Assembly (NCBI GenBank): GCA_023410155.1
Contig: JAEYQF010000271.1
Span: 1-14,580 of the forward strand
Origin: Verrucomicrobiota bacterium
Lineage (GTDB): Bacteria > Verrucomicrobiota > Verrucomicrobiia > Opitutales > Opitutaceae
Length of the DNA stretch: 14,580 nt
Direction of reading: 5' to 3'
Shown: positions 7,045 to 14,580 of the stretch, piece after piece
How the letters are laid out: each line of letters starts with the position of its first letter
Numbering within the stretch: the stretch's first letter is position 1
Notes under the pieces: model-generated
Told to the model about the DNA's origin: nothing
The model's input: only the letters and a program-made list of their open reading frames with translations
Databases searched by the model: none
Position numbers and translations under genes: made by a program

Positions 7045-7138
7045 CTGTTTCCTTCGTCGGCATGATCCGTTCAGGTTCGAAGGGTCGAGCGGTCGAGCGC
7101 ACCGCAATCTCAGCCCTCCGCGGAGGACACCCCTACAG
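7045..7138 (-). promoter_or_regulatory. TPP (thiamin pyrophosphate) riboswitch, THI element
   Basis: Read on the - strand, the leader holds the conserved THI-box parts in order: GGGGTGTCC (7133-7125), a short P3-type hairpin CCTCCGCGGAGG, CTGAGA (7113-7108), a variable arm, then ACCCTTCGAACCTGAACGG with ATCATGCCGACGAAGGAA behind it, ending at about 7050. The closing P1 pairing is CTGT (7138-7135) with ACAG (7048-7045). This matches the TPP aptamer, which binds thiamin pyrophosphate and lowers expression of thiamin synthesis and transport genes. The aptamer ends 79 bases before the ATG of the TonB receptor gene. No other thiamin gene is in the window. Confidence 0.94.
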
Positions 7139-7189
7139 GCAAATTGCGACGAAATCGCCGGCACCGGGGCGGGCAAGAAAAAGTTCCAA

Positions 7190-7195
7190 ATTCTA
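7190..7195 (-). promoter_or_regulatory. Possible -10 element upstream of the riboswitch
   Basis: On the - strand TAGAAT lies about 50 bases before the aptamer, a reasonable place for the promoter of the TonB receptor gene. I see no convincing -35 box at the right spacing, so this is a weak call. Confidence 0.25.
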
Positions 7196-7279
7196 TCGGA
7201 ACCTAAAATCGCCAGCGGACACATACCCGCCGCAAGCGTGCGAAAGACGTGACGGTGGTCGTCCAAGTTTTCTGGATAC

Positions 7280-7312
7280 ACGGCATCGGGTGACTCCCGA
7301 TACGGCATCGGG
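7280..7312. repeat. Direct repeat spaced 22 bp with embedded inverted repeat
   Basis: ACGGCATCGGG occurs at 7280-7290 and again at 7302-7312, one start exactly 22 bp after the other. Between them ATCGGG (7285-7290) and CCCGAT (7296-7301) form a 6-bp inverted repeat around TGACT. The site sits in the 456-bp divergent gap between the TonB receptor and the secreted protein gene, about 110 bp before the latter's start. The layout resembles a pair of protein-binding sites (operator-like). Its sequence does not match the 22-bp repeat of the two convergent arrays. Confidence 0.5.
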
Positions 7313-7422
7313 GGAATTACGAGGTTTTGACCATGTTGGGGCTTCCCTGAAGCGCCCACAGCGGCGTTATTGCGCGCGGGTCCAGCCCAGTCCTCGCAAT
7401 GTCAGTCAACCCACAGGAAGTA

Positions 7423-9246
7423 ATGTCTAAGAAAATCCTCGCCGTCGTCGCCGCAGCGTGTGCGGCGGTCGTCATCAGTATCAACCCGGCGCGCGCTCAG
7501 AACGTGATTGTGAATGGGCAGCTCAACGCGACCAACTACAAGTTGCTCGCCCTGACGTGGAACAAGGCGACCATGGAGACCCGCCTTGGACCGGCCTATG
7601 AGGCCGGCAGCTCCAGTTCCGCCGCTAACAGCCGGCCACTGGTCTATAAGCCCACCTCGAAGGTGCGAGTGAATGGCTACCCGCGCACCAATCCTTACGA
7701 GCTCGGCTCCAATCCTTCCACGGACGGCGACTACTGGAGCGACGCCGGCCAGGTTGGCTACATCCCCGACGATCCGACCAAGGTGGGCCTCGATCGTATC
7801 CAGACCTTCGCCTACTACGACAAGGTCTTCGCCCTGAGCCCACGCCTCGACCACACCAGCCCGAAGCCGAGCCCCGATCCGCAGACGCTCGCCCCCTATT
7901 ATGCGGCGCTCTTCGGTGCCACCCCCAAGCAGCCCATCGCGATGCACCGCGGCTACGGCATGCGTCAGAATGAAGCGCTTGTGCTCTATCGCGACGGCTA
8001 TCTCGGCGTCGCCGGCACCCAGACCAGCCGCGGCCCCCATGACCGCCCCTATCCCGGCTTCGTCTTCCCGGTGAACAAGGTCCCGACCGCGATCGCGGTC
8101 ACCACGCAAAACGAGTTCGCGCTCGTGACGGTCTGGGACATCACCGCCAAGAAGGGCCAGCTCGCCGTCATCGCCCTCGAGGGCAAATACATCCCGTTCC
8201 ACACGTGGCCCTACATGGCCATGCCGAATCAAGGCAGCTGGTCCGCGTTCAAGCTTCTCGGCTACATCGATCTCCCGATGTCCGCGCCGACGTCGATCTC
8301 TGCTGCCAGCAACGGATACTGGAACGGCCCCTCCGAAACCGACAATCGCGTGCTCAGCCAGATCAGCCTCGCCGACGACGCGCACCGCAAACACCTGTGG
8401 GACGGCGCCTGGTCCAAGGTCGTCGCCACCGGCGGCTACGCCATCGTCGCCTCACGTGAGGAGAACAAGGTCGCGATCGTCGATCTCACCGCCCTGTTCC
8501 AATACGTTCGCACCAGCTACTTGAGCTCCATCTCGAGCTTCAAGGCCACGCTCGCCGCCCGCGGCAACGGTGCCTCCCAGTTCCCCCAGACGTTTGACGC
8601 TCGTCCGTCGATCAAGCCCACGATTGCCAAGACCTTCAGCATCCCGCGCCCCACGGCCGTGCTCGCCGGCATCAAGATCGACCGCTGGAGCAAGGACCGG
8701 CACAAGGCCCACGTGCTCAGCCGCGAAGGCAACATGCACATCATCGACACCTCGCCGATCATGGCGCGCTGGGCTTGGGAACCCCGCGGCTCGTTCTCCG
8801 AGATGGGCAAATTCTACGTCGGCAAGAACCCGGTCGGCATGTGCTTCACTCGGTTCAAGGACAAGAACGTCCCCCTCATCACCAAAGGCGGCGACGGCAA
8901 CATCACTCCGGACCCGCTCAACAACACGATCCACGTCGCCCTGCGCGGCGAGCAGAAGGTCGTGACCGTCGTCAGCTTCGGCGGCAAGGGCGCCGTCTAT
9001 CGGCAGATCCGAGACCTGCGCATGGATGACCCGGTCGCCCTCAGCGTCGCCGAGCGCGGGAATATTCTCACCGTCGCCGATTTCCGTGGGCGCAAGCTCA
9101 TCAGCTACCGCATCGGCGTGCTCAACGACCTCCGCAACAAGGTCACCTACGGTTGCGGCCCCAACGGCACCGATGGGTTCGAGTGCGGCGGCGTGCTCAA
9201 CGTCCCGGGCTACCCGTTCCTGGTTGGCTCTGCGAACGTGAACTGA
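7423..9246 (+). CDS. Secreted 607-residue protein, probably beta-propeller-like, unknown function
   Basis: I do not recognise a named family. ATG 7423 is chosen because it follows CAGGAAG (7414-7420) and begins a clean signal peptide (MSKKILAVVAAACAAVVISI, cleavage near ARA25-Q26); an ATG at 7399 would add eight residues before it. The mature chain has recurring strand blocks of the YVTN/propeller sort: PTAIAVTTQNEFALVTVWD (221-239), VVATGGYAIVASREENKVAIVDL (333-355), HKAHVLSREGNMHIIDTS (427-444), NNTIHVALRGEQKVVTVVSF (500-519) and DPVALSVAERGNILTVADF (536-554). The N-terminal ~200 residues are Tyr/Pro/Asn-rich and look different. C578 and C588 (YGCGPNGTDGFECGG) may form a disulfide, which fits export. 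It is a single gene with its own terminator. The propeller fold is my inference from strand spacing and no active site can be named. Confidence 0.88.
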   Translation: MSKKILAVVAAACAAVVISINPARAQNVIVNGQLNATNYKLLALTWNKATMETRLGPAYEAGSSSSAANSRPLVYKPTSKVRVNGYPRTNPYELGSNPSTDGDYWSDAGQVGYIPDDPTKVGLDRIQTFAYYDKVFALSPRLDHTSPKPSPDPQTLAPYYAALFGATPKQPIAMHRGYGMRQNEALVLYRDGYLGVAGTQTSRGPHDRPYPGFVFPVNKVPTAIAVTTQNEFALVTVWDITAKKGQLAVIALEGKYIPFHTWPYMAMPNQGSWSAFKLLGYIDLPMSAPTSISAASNGYWNGPSETDNRVLSQISLADDAHRKHLWDGAWSKVVATGGYAIVASREENKVAIVDLTALFQYVRTSYLSSISSFKATLAARGNGASQFPQTFDARPSIKPTIAKTFSIPRPTAVLAGIKIDRWSKDRHKAHVLSREGNMHIIDTSPIMARWAWEPRGSFSEMGKFYVGKNPVGMCFTRFKDKNVPLITKGGDGNITPDPLNNTIHVALRGEQKVVTVVSFGGKGAVYRQIRDLRMDDPVALSVAERGNILTVADFRGRKLISYRIGVLNDLRNKVTYGCGPNGTDGFECGGVLNVPGYPFLVGSANVN

Positions 9247-9283
9247 CGTCCCTCCGTTCTCGTTTCGTTTTTGCGTGCACTTC

Positions 9284-9312
9284 ACGGCGGCCCCACCCGG
9301 GCCGCCGTTTTT
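9284..9312 (+). terminator. Intrinsic terminator of the secreted protein gene
   Basis: ACGGCGGCC (9284-9292) pairs with GGCCGCCGT (9300-9308) around a 7-nt loop, and five T follow at 9308-9312. It is 37 bp after the stop codon. Confidence 0.93.
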
Positions 9313-9354
9313 CTTTGCCCACCCCGCCCGTCTCCGCGAGGCCCATAAACACGA

Positions 9355-9378
9355 GAGCCGCCCCTTTCGGGACGGCTC
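9355..9378. other. Hairpin in the intergenic region
   Basis: GAGCCG (9355-9360) pairs with CGGCTC (9373-9378); after one mismatch CCC/GGG continues the stem around TTTC. No T-tract adjoins on either strand. A further imperfect hairpin lies at 9420-9444 (GCATC/GATGC arms). Apart from these, the terminator and repeat array B, I see nothing in the 470-bp gap 9247-9716. Confidence 0.45.
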
Positions 9379-9530
9379 AAGTGACCTAACACCAAGCAAA
9401 CCGTAAGAACTACAAACATGCATCATCCTTACCGGGGACGATGCTGACTACGCGGAGGTAGACGGAGCTCGCCGCAAAACGCTCAAAAAAAGTCCGAGTT
9501 TTTTCGCGATCCTCGCGGGTCGCCGCCCCG

Positions 9531-9683
9531 TTCGCGTCGACCCTCGCCAGCAACCGTGTCGGATCGAGCGCAAGTGCGCGCCGACCCGTGACTTGATGCG
9601 CACCGGGCCGCTCCCCGGTGCGGACCGAGTCGGGACACATTTCGGACCGACTCGAGCCAAGGTGCGGCACGACTCAAGCCGGC
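9531..9683. repeat. Degenerate 22-bp tandem repeat array B, about 7 units
   Basis: Five clear 22-bp units start at 9574, 9596, 9618, 9640 and 9662 and share the consensus of the array at 1995-2170 (core GTGCGGACCGRGTCGAGCCA). Two worn units precede them, at 9531 and at 9553; the latter is 21 bp long. The unit at 9640 reads ...CGGACCGACTCGAGCCAA, nearly the consensus. The array runs in the same orientation as array A and again lies between converging genes: it begins about 220 bp past the + strand terminator and ends 33 bp before the stop codon of the - strand aminomutase gene, so it would form that gene's 3' untranslated region. Function unknown. Confidence 0.82.
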
Positions 9684-9716
9684 GCATCCCAAGCGGCAAG
9701 ACCCGCCAGCCTCAGC

Positions 9717-10925
9717 TCAATCGAGCACGCGATTCTGCGCCGGTTCCTGAGCTTCGGGAGCGATCTCGGACAAGGCCGGCGGCACCACGGGCGTGCTGTG
9801 CAACGGGTAGGTGAAACGTTTGCCCTCGAAGTTGCGGAAGACCACCTCGTCGTCGGTGATCTTTTCCAGATACTCCGGGTTGATCGGGACTTTGCCGCCG
9901 CCGCCGGGCGCATCGATCACGTATTGGGGGACGGCGTAGCCGGTCGTGTGGCCGCGCAGCGAGCGGATGATCTCGATGCCCTTGCGGACGTCGGCCTTGA
10001 AGTGCGCTCCGCCCGTGATCAGGTCCATCTGGTAGATATAATAGGGCCGCACGCGCATCCGAAGCAGGCGGTGCACGAGGGCCTTCATCACGTCGGCGTC
10101 GTCGTTGACGCCCCGGAGGAGCACGGACTGGTTGCCCAAAGGCACGCCGGCAAAGGCAAGGCGTTCGCACGCGGCACGGAGCTCGGCGGTCGCTTCACGG
10201 GGGTGGTTCACGTGAATGCTCATCCAGATCGGGCCGTATTTCTTAAAAATCTCGCAGAGCTCGGGCGTGATCCGCTGCGGCAGGAAAACCGGGATACGCG
10301 AGCCGATGCGGATGAACTCGACATGCTTGATGCCGCGCAGACGCGCCAGCAGGTGCTCCAGTTTGCGATCGGAGAGCAGCAAAGGATCGCCCCCGGAGAG
10401 GAGCACGTCGCGCACCTCAGTATGCGCCTCGATGTAGCGGAGCGCCTGTTCGTATTCCGGATGGAAATTATAGTCCTGCGCGTTGGAAACCAGGCGGCTG
10501 CGCGTGCAGTAGCGGCAATACGAAGCGCACCGATCCGTGACCAAAAACAAAACCCGATCGGGGTAACGATGCACCAGCCCGGGCACGGGGGAGTGTTCGT
10601 CTTCGCCGAGGGAATCGAGCATCTCCTCGGCAGCCAGCTGCATCTCACCGGAACGAGGGATGACCTGCTTCCGAATCGGGCAATCTGGATCGTTGCGGTC
10701 GATAAGATTGAAGAAATACGGCGTGATCGCGAGGGAGAGCTTTTTGTCGGCGAAATAGCATCCGGCCTTCTCCTCGGGCGTAAGCGTCATGAACTGCTCG
10801 AGTTGCGCGACGCTCGTGAGCCGGTTCTTCAGCTGCCAGGTCCAGTCCTGCCATTGCTCGGGCGGGACGTGCTGCCAGAGTCCCTGACCTTCAAACCAGT
10901 GGTCGCGATTTTCGGTGTAGGGCAT
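9717..10925 (-). CDS. kamA: Lysine 2,3-aminomutase family radical SAM enzyme
   Basis: The 402-residue protein has the radical SAM cluster motif C133-x3-C137-x2-C140 (RCASYCRYC) and LLSGGDPL at 175-182, typical of the KamA family. The PLP lysine is K345 in DAPGGGGK. D301 (YQMDL) and D338 (VIDAPGG) correspond to the two Asp that hold the lysine side-chain amine in Clostridium subterminale aminomutase, which supports L-lysine to beta-lysine. EpmB-type proteins have a different sequence at the PLP site. The C-terminus after FRNFEGKRFTYPLHST is a short Pro/Glu/Ala tail and lacks the Cys cluster that binds structural zinc in the clostridial enzyme. I chose ATG 10925; an upstream ATG at 10988 adds 21 less convincing residues. 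The beta-lysine acetyltransferase partner (ablB) is not in the window. The exact substrate is inferred. Confidence 0.92.
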   Translation of the reverse strand: MPYTENRDHWFEGQGLWQHVPPEQWQDWTWQLKNRLTSVAQLEQFMTLTPEEKAGCYFADKKLSLAITPYFFNLIDRNDPDCPIRKQVIPRSGEMQLAAEEMLDSLGEDEHSPVPGLVHRYPDRVLFLVTDRCASYCRYCTRSRLVSNAQDYNFHPEYEQALRYIEAHTEVRDVLLSGGDPLLLSDRKLEHLLARLRGIKHVEFIRIGSRIPVFLPQRITPELCEIFKKYGPIWMSIHVNHPREATAELRAACERLAFAGVPLGNQSVLLRGVNDDADVMKALVHRLLRMRVRPYYIYQMDLITGGAHFKADVRKGIEIIRSLRGHTTGYAVPQYVIDAPGGGGKVPINPEYLEKITDDEVVFRNFEGKRFTYPLHSTPVVPPALSEIAPEAQEPAQNRVLD

Positions 10926-10964
10926 GGCGAAGTGTGCCGATAGGGATGGAGACCCCGCCTTACC

Positions 10965-10970
10965 TGTCAA
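10965..10970 (-). promoter_or_regulatory. Possible -35 box of the kamA promoter
   Basis: A perfect TTGACA lies on the - strand 39 bp before the chosen kamA start, in the 151-bp divergent gap. No good -10 box lies at 16-18 bp spacing (the best TA-rich match is over 20 bp away), so this remains a weak call. Confidence 0.22.
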
Positions 10971-11076
10971 ACGGCGGTCAAAGATCAATCCCCACCTCTC
11001 GATCGTCGCTCCCTGCGAGCGCCGCCTTTTGCTTTTGGCCGATCCACACCCAAATTTTTATCCGCAGCCTTCCCAC

Positions 11077-13743
11077 GTGAAGCCCGCACCATCGTCGCAC
11101 ACCCACCTCGCCGCACCGGCTCTCTCCGCTGCGCTGGCGGCGGCCTGCGGTGGGCTGGCGGCGTGGCGGCTCGCGCCAGTCGATTCGGCGGCGGCGTGGA
11201 TCGCCGGCGGTCTGTCTCTGGCCGCGACGGCGGCGATGTTGTGGACGTGCCGCTCGGCCCTGCTGACCCAGCGGGCGACGCAGCGGCTGCACGCCGAAGC
11301 GGCGGCGAATCAGGAGATCTTTTCCGCCACGGCCACGCAGCTGGCCACCCTTTGGGAGAAATCGCCGCTGAGCATCATCCTGTTTGACCCGAATGATCCC
11401 GAGGTCCCGGCGAAGATCGTAGATTGCAACCCGATGGCCTGTGAGATGCACGGCTACAAGGCCAGCGAGCTCATCGGCCGCAGCGTCGACATGATCGAGG
11501 CGGTGCCGTGGGCCCGTCTCTTGGGCAAGGATTGGGTGGTCGGCTTACGCAAAGCCCAACGCACCGAAGGCTACAGCCAACATCGACGGAAAGACGGCAC
11601 CGTCTTCGACATCGAATATTTTACGGCTCTCATCAACGTAAACGGCCGCGAACTCGTCATCGGCATGGACCGCGATGCGACGGCCGCCCGCAATGCCGAG
11701 CGGGCGCTCCGTGAAAACGAGGAACGCTGGCAACTCGCGGTGGCCGGCAGCAACGAGGGCGTGTGGGACTGGCAGGTCGACGCCGGCACCATTTGGTTTT
11801 CTCCGCGGTGGAAGGAGTTGATCGGCTTTACCGATGACGAGGTCGCCAACGTGCGCGCGACTTGGATTGACCGTGTTCACCCGGACGATCGCGCGGGGCT
11901 CGATTCAGCGCTGCAGCGCCACCTCTCACGCGAGACCGATCATTTCGAATTCGAGCACCGCATGCGCCAAAAGAACGGCGAATGGGCCTGGGTGCTCGCC
12001 CGCGGAAAAGCCCATTTCGACTGCACCGGGCGCCCCCTGCGGATGCTCGGCACGCACACCGACATCGCGAAGCGCAAGCAGATCGAGGAGGAGCTGCGCC
12101 GCGCCAAGGACGAAGCCGAGGCCGCAGACCGCGCCAAGAGCGACTTCCTCGCGGTCATGAGCCACGAGATCCGCACGCCGATGAACGGCGTGATCGGCTT
12201 CACCAACCTCCTCCTCGACACCTCCCTCACGGCCGAGCAGCGCGATTGGTTGCTCACGATTCGCTCCAGCGGCGAATCGCTCGTCACGCTCATCAACGAC
12301 ATCCTCGACTTCTCGAAGATCGAATCGGGACACATGGAGCTCGATCACCATCCGGTGCAGGTGCGCCGTTGCCTCGAGGAAGTGCTCGATCTGCTCTGGA
12401 GCAAGGCCAGCGAGCGACGCATCGAGATCATGCACTGGATCGATGATGGCGTGCCGGAGTGGATTCTCACCGATGGCACCCGCCTCCGTCAGGTGCTCGT
12501 CAACCTGGTCGGCAACGCGATCAAGTTCACCCGTCAGGGCGAGGTCGAGGTGCGCGTCTCCCTCGAGCCCGCGGTGGTGGGGCAGCCGCCGAAGCTGGCG
12601 TTTTCCGTTCGCGACACAGGCGAGGGCATCCCGCCGGATCGCGTCTCGCGTCTCTTCAAACCTTTCAGCCAGGCCGATTCCTCCACCACCCGCAAATACG
12701 GCGGCACCGGCCTCGGCCTCGCGATCAGCCGCCGGCTCGTGCAATTGCTCGGCGGCGACATCACCCTCGCGAGCACCTCTGCGAAGGGCTCCTGCTTCCG
12801 CTTCACGGTCGTGGCACCGCAATCCACTCCCCCGACAGATCAACCCCTGCCGCCCGCTCGCCATCTTTCCGTCAACATCGAGGGCCGGCGCGCCCTTATC
12901 GTCGACGACAACGAGACCAACCGTCGGATCCTCTCCAGCCAGATGCAGCGCTGGGGGCTCGTATGCGAGAGCTTCGAGCGTCCGATTGACGCACTGGATT
13001 ACCTCGCCAAAGGGGGCCAGGCCGATGTCGCCCTGCTCGACATGATGATGCCCGAGATGCACGGCGTGGAGCTGGCCGACCGCATGCGCCAGATTCGCTC
13101 CCGCGCGGAACTGCCGTTGGTGCTCTTGTCCTCGGTCAGCCGCGAAGAGCTGCGCAAGTTCCAACCCGACGAACGCTTCGACGTCATCCTCTGCAAACCC
13201 GTGCGCCAGTCCGCACTCCTCGACGCGCTGCACACGACCCTCGCCAAACCTGAACAACAAGTTCCTCCTCCGGCCAAACCTTCTCCGTCCTCTCCCGGTC
13301 AGGAAATCGATCACACCGTGGGGCTGCGCCACCCGCTCCGCGTGCTCGTGGCCGAGGATAACGCGGTGAATCAGAAACTCATTTCCCGCCTGCTCGAGCG
13401 GCTCAGCTATAAACCCACGCTCGTTGACAACGGGTTTGCCTGTCTCGAAGCCCTGCGCAAAGGCACCTACGATCTCATCCTGATGGACTGTCAGATGCCT
13501 GAGATGGATGGTTATGCCGCCACCGCCAACATCCGCGCAGGGGGCACCGGCGACCGCAATAAAGCCGTGCGCATCATCGCCCTCACCGCCTCCGCGATGG
13601 TTGGCGACCGCGAGAAATGCGTCGCCGCTGGGATGAACGACTATCTCACCAAGCCTATCCAAGCGCCCGAGCTGATCCGGTTGCTCGAGTCGACTCCTCC
13701 CTTGGAAGACGAGATCGCCGCCACCGTCGGGCCTGCAGCGTGA
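11077..13743 (+). CDS. Membrane-bound hybrid histidine kinase (PAS-PAS-HisKA-HATPase-REC-REC)
   Basis: With GTG 11077 as start the protein has 888 residues. Two transmembrane helices (about 11-30 and 38-58) leave almost no periplasmic loop, so sensing is probably cytosolic or in the membrane. Then come a PAS domain (~90-215), a PAS_3-type domain (~225-345, WDWQVDAGTIWFSPRW, DRVHPDD), HisKA with phospho-acceptor H363 (SHEIRTPMNGV), HATPase_c with the N box (LVNLVGNAIKF), DTGEGI and GTGLGLA, and two receiver domains with D655 (LLDMMMPEM) and D804 (LMDCQMPEMDGY); both keep the acidic pair and the KP lysine. All catalytic residues are present. An ATG at 10924 would add 51 residues, but it would overlap the opposing kamA start and the extra part looks non-coding. 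No response regulator is adjacent, so output partner and signal are unknown. Confidence 0.93.
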   Translation: MKPAPSSHTHLAAPALSAALAAACGGLAAWRLAPVDSAAAWIAGGLSLAATAAMLWTCRSALLTQRATQRLHAEAAANQEIFSATATQLATLWEKSPLSIILFDPNDPEVPAKIVDCNPMACEMHGYKASELIGRSVDMIEAVPWARLLGKDWVVGLRKAQRTEGYSQHRRKDGTVFDIEYFTALINVNGRELVIGMDRDATAARNAERALRENEERWQLAVAGSNEGVWDWQVDAGTIWFSPRWKELIGFTDDEVANVRATWIDRVHPDDRAGLDSALQRHLSRETDHFEFEHRMRQKNGEWAWVLARGKAHFDCTGRPLRMLGTHTDIAKRKQIEEELRRAKDEAEAADRAKSDFLAVMSHEIRTPMNGVIGFTNLLLDTSLTAEQRDWLLTIRSSGESLVTLINDILDFSKIESGHMELDHHPVQVRRCLEEVLDLLWSKASERRIEIMHWIDDGVPEWILTDGTRLRQVLVNLVGNAIKFTRQGEVEVRVSLEPAVVGQPPKLAFSVRDTGEGIPPDRVSRLFKPFSQADSSTTRKYGGTGLGLAISRRLVQLLGGDITLASTSAKGSCFRFTVVAPQSTPPTDQPLPPARHLSVNIEGRRALIVDDNETNRRILSSQMQRWGLVCESFERPIDALDYLAKGGQADVALLDMMMPEMHGVELADRMRQIRSRAELPLVLLSSVSREELRKFQPDERFDVILCKPVRQSALLDALHTTLAKPEQQVPPPAKPSPSSPGQEIDHTVGLRHPLRVLVAEDNAVNQKLISRLLERLSYKPTLVDNGFACLEALRKGTYDLILMDCQMPEMDGYAATANIRAGGTGDRNKAVRIIALTASAMVGDREKCVAAGMNDYLTKPIQAPELIRLLESTPPLEDEIAATVGPAA

Positions 13744-14021
13744 TCCTTTCGGTCAGTTGCCGCCACGCAGTGAGTTGAGGTGGAGCGCGCCGTCCCTTCA
13801 GGCTGAAGCGCCTACCTCGCCGATCAACCTGGCGACGACGCCAGGACCACCTGCCTCCCCTGCGCCGCGGCGCGCCGTCTTCCCATTCGCGTGCGTTCAC
13901 GCTTCGCGACATCCTTTATCTGCCTCCATTCGCCGTCCGCCCCACGGGCGATTCCCCAAAACTGCGGCGTGCCATCTTTCCCCTTGGCAGAACCGCACGC
14001 GGTGCTTTTCGTCGGGCTTTA
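13744..14021. other. Intergenic region before carA with two hairpins
   Basis: This 278-bp gap holds a perfect 7-bp hairpin with an ACGA tetraloop (13828-13834 with 13839-13845), possibly the end of the kinase transcript although no T-tract follows, and a TGCCA/TGGCA hairpin at 13970-13989 in the likely carA leader. I see no clear promoter boxes and no gene. The reading frames that cross it overlap carA out of frame. Confidence 0.45.

Positions 14022-14580
<559 letters not shown>

Noticed and set aside
9481..9520. Terminator for kamA from the A-run and T-run around 9484-9505
   Set aside because: The stem would be almost all A-T with a poor GC base and internal mismatches; too weak to call.
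9410..9670. An 86-residue - strand frame ending ...VPGKDDACL across array B
   Set aside because: Most of it is repeat DNA read in frame, with no start signal; it lies just downstream of kamA but shows no domain.
9618..10943. 441-residue + strand frame covering kamA
   Set aside because: It is antisense to kamA, which carries the CxxxCxxC and PLP motifs; its N-terminus is made of repeat array B.
11926..13662. 578-residue - strand frame inside the kinase gene
   Set aside because: It is the antisense shadow of the kinase; the + strand has all kinase and receiver motifs.

Overview
The window is GC-rich DNA from a Gram-negative bacterium. It carries a TonB-dependent outer-membrane receptor, several proteins with Sec signal peptides, a large hybrid sensor kinase and ordinary housekeeping genes. 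Gene content and style suggest Verrucomicrobiota, perhaps Opitutaceae, but that is an impression from protein likeness and not a tested placement. There is no insertion sequence, phage, plasmid or recognised defence gene, so this looks like ordinary chromosome.

Layout from left to right. (1) Positions 1-1938, + strand: the end of one M16B peptidase subunit and a complete second subunit without the zinc motif, probably a heterodimer operon, closed by a strong terminator at 1965-1996. (2) Positions 1995-2170: a degenerate 22-bp tandem repeat array between two converging genes. (3) Positions 2191-4731, - strand: a secreted serine hydrolase of the beta-lactamase/EstB type with its own terminator, a small uncertain gene followed by a terminator-like hairpin, and a pRiA4b ORF-3-like protein. 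(4) Positions 4828-7140, - strand: a TonB-dependent receptor preceded by a TPP (thiamin pyrophosphate) riboswitch, which points to uptake of thiamin or a precursor. (5) Positions 7423-9246, + strand: a secreted protein of 607 residues, probably beta-propeller-like, of unknown function, followed by a terminator. (6) Positions 9531-9683: a second array of the same 22-bp repeat, again between converging genes. (7) Positions 9717-10925, - strand: a lysine 2,3-aminomutase family radical SAM enzyme. (8) Positions 11077-13743, + strand: a membrane-bound hybrid histidine kinase with two PAS and two receiver domains. (9) From 14022: the start of carA, cut by the window end.

Most genes look like independent units; only the M16 pair is a clear operon. 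The two observations most worth following are the TPP riboswitch, which gives the TonB receptor a likely substrate, and the 22-bp repeat family. The repeat has the same period and the same invariant positions at two sites 7.5 kb apart, both in the gap between converging genes.
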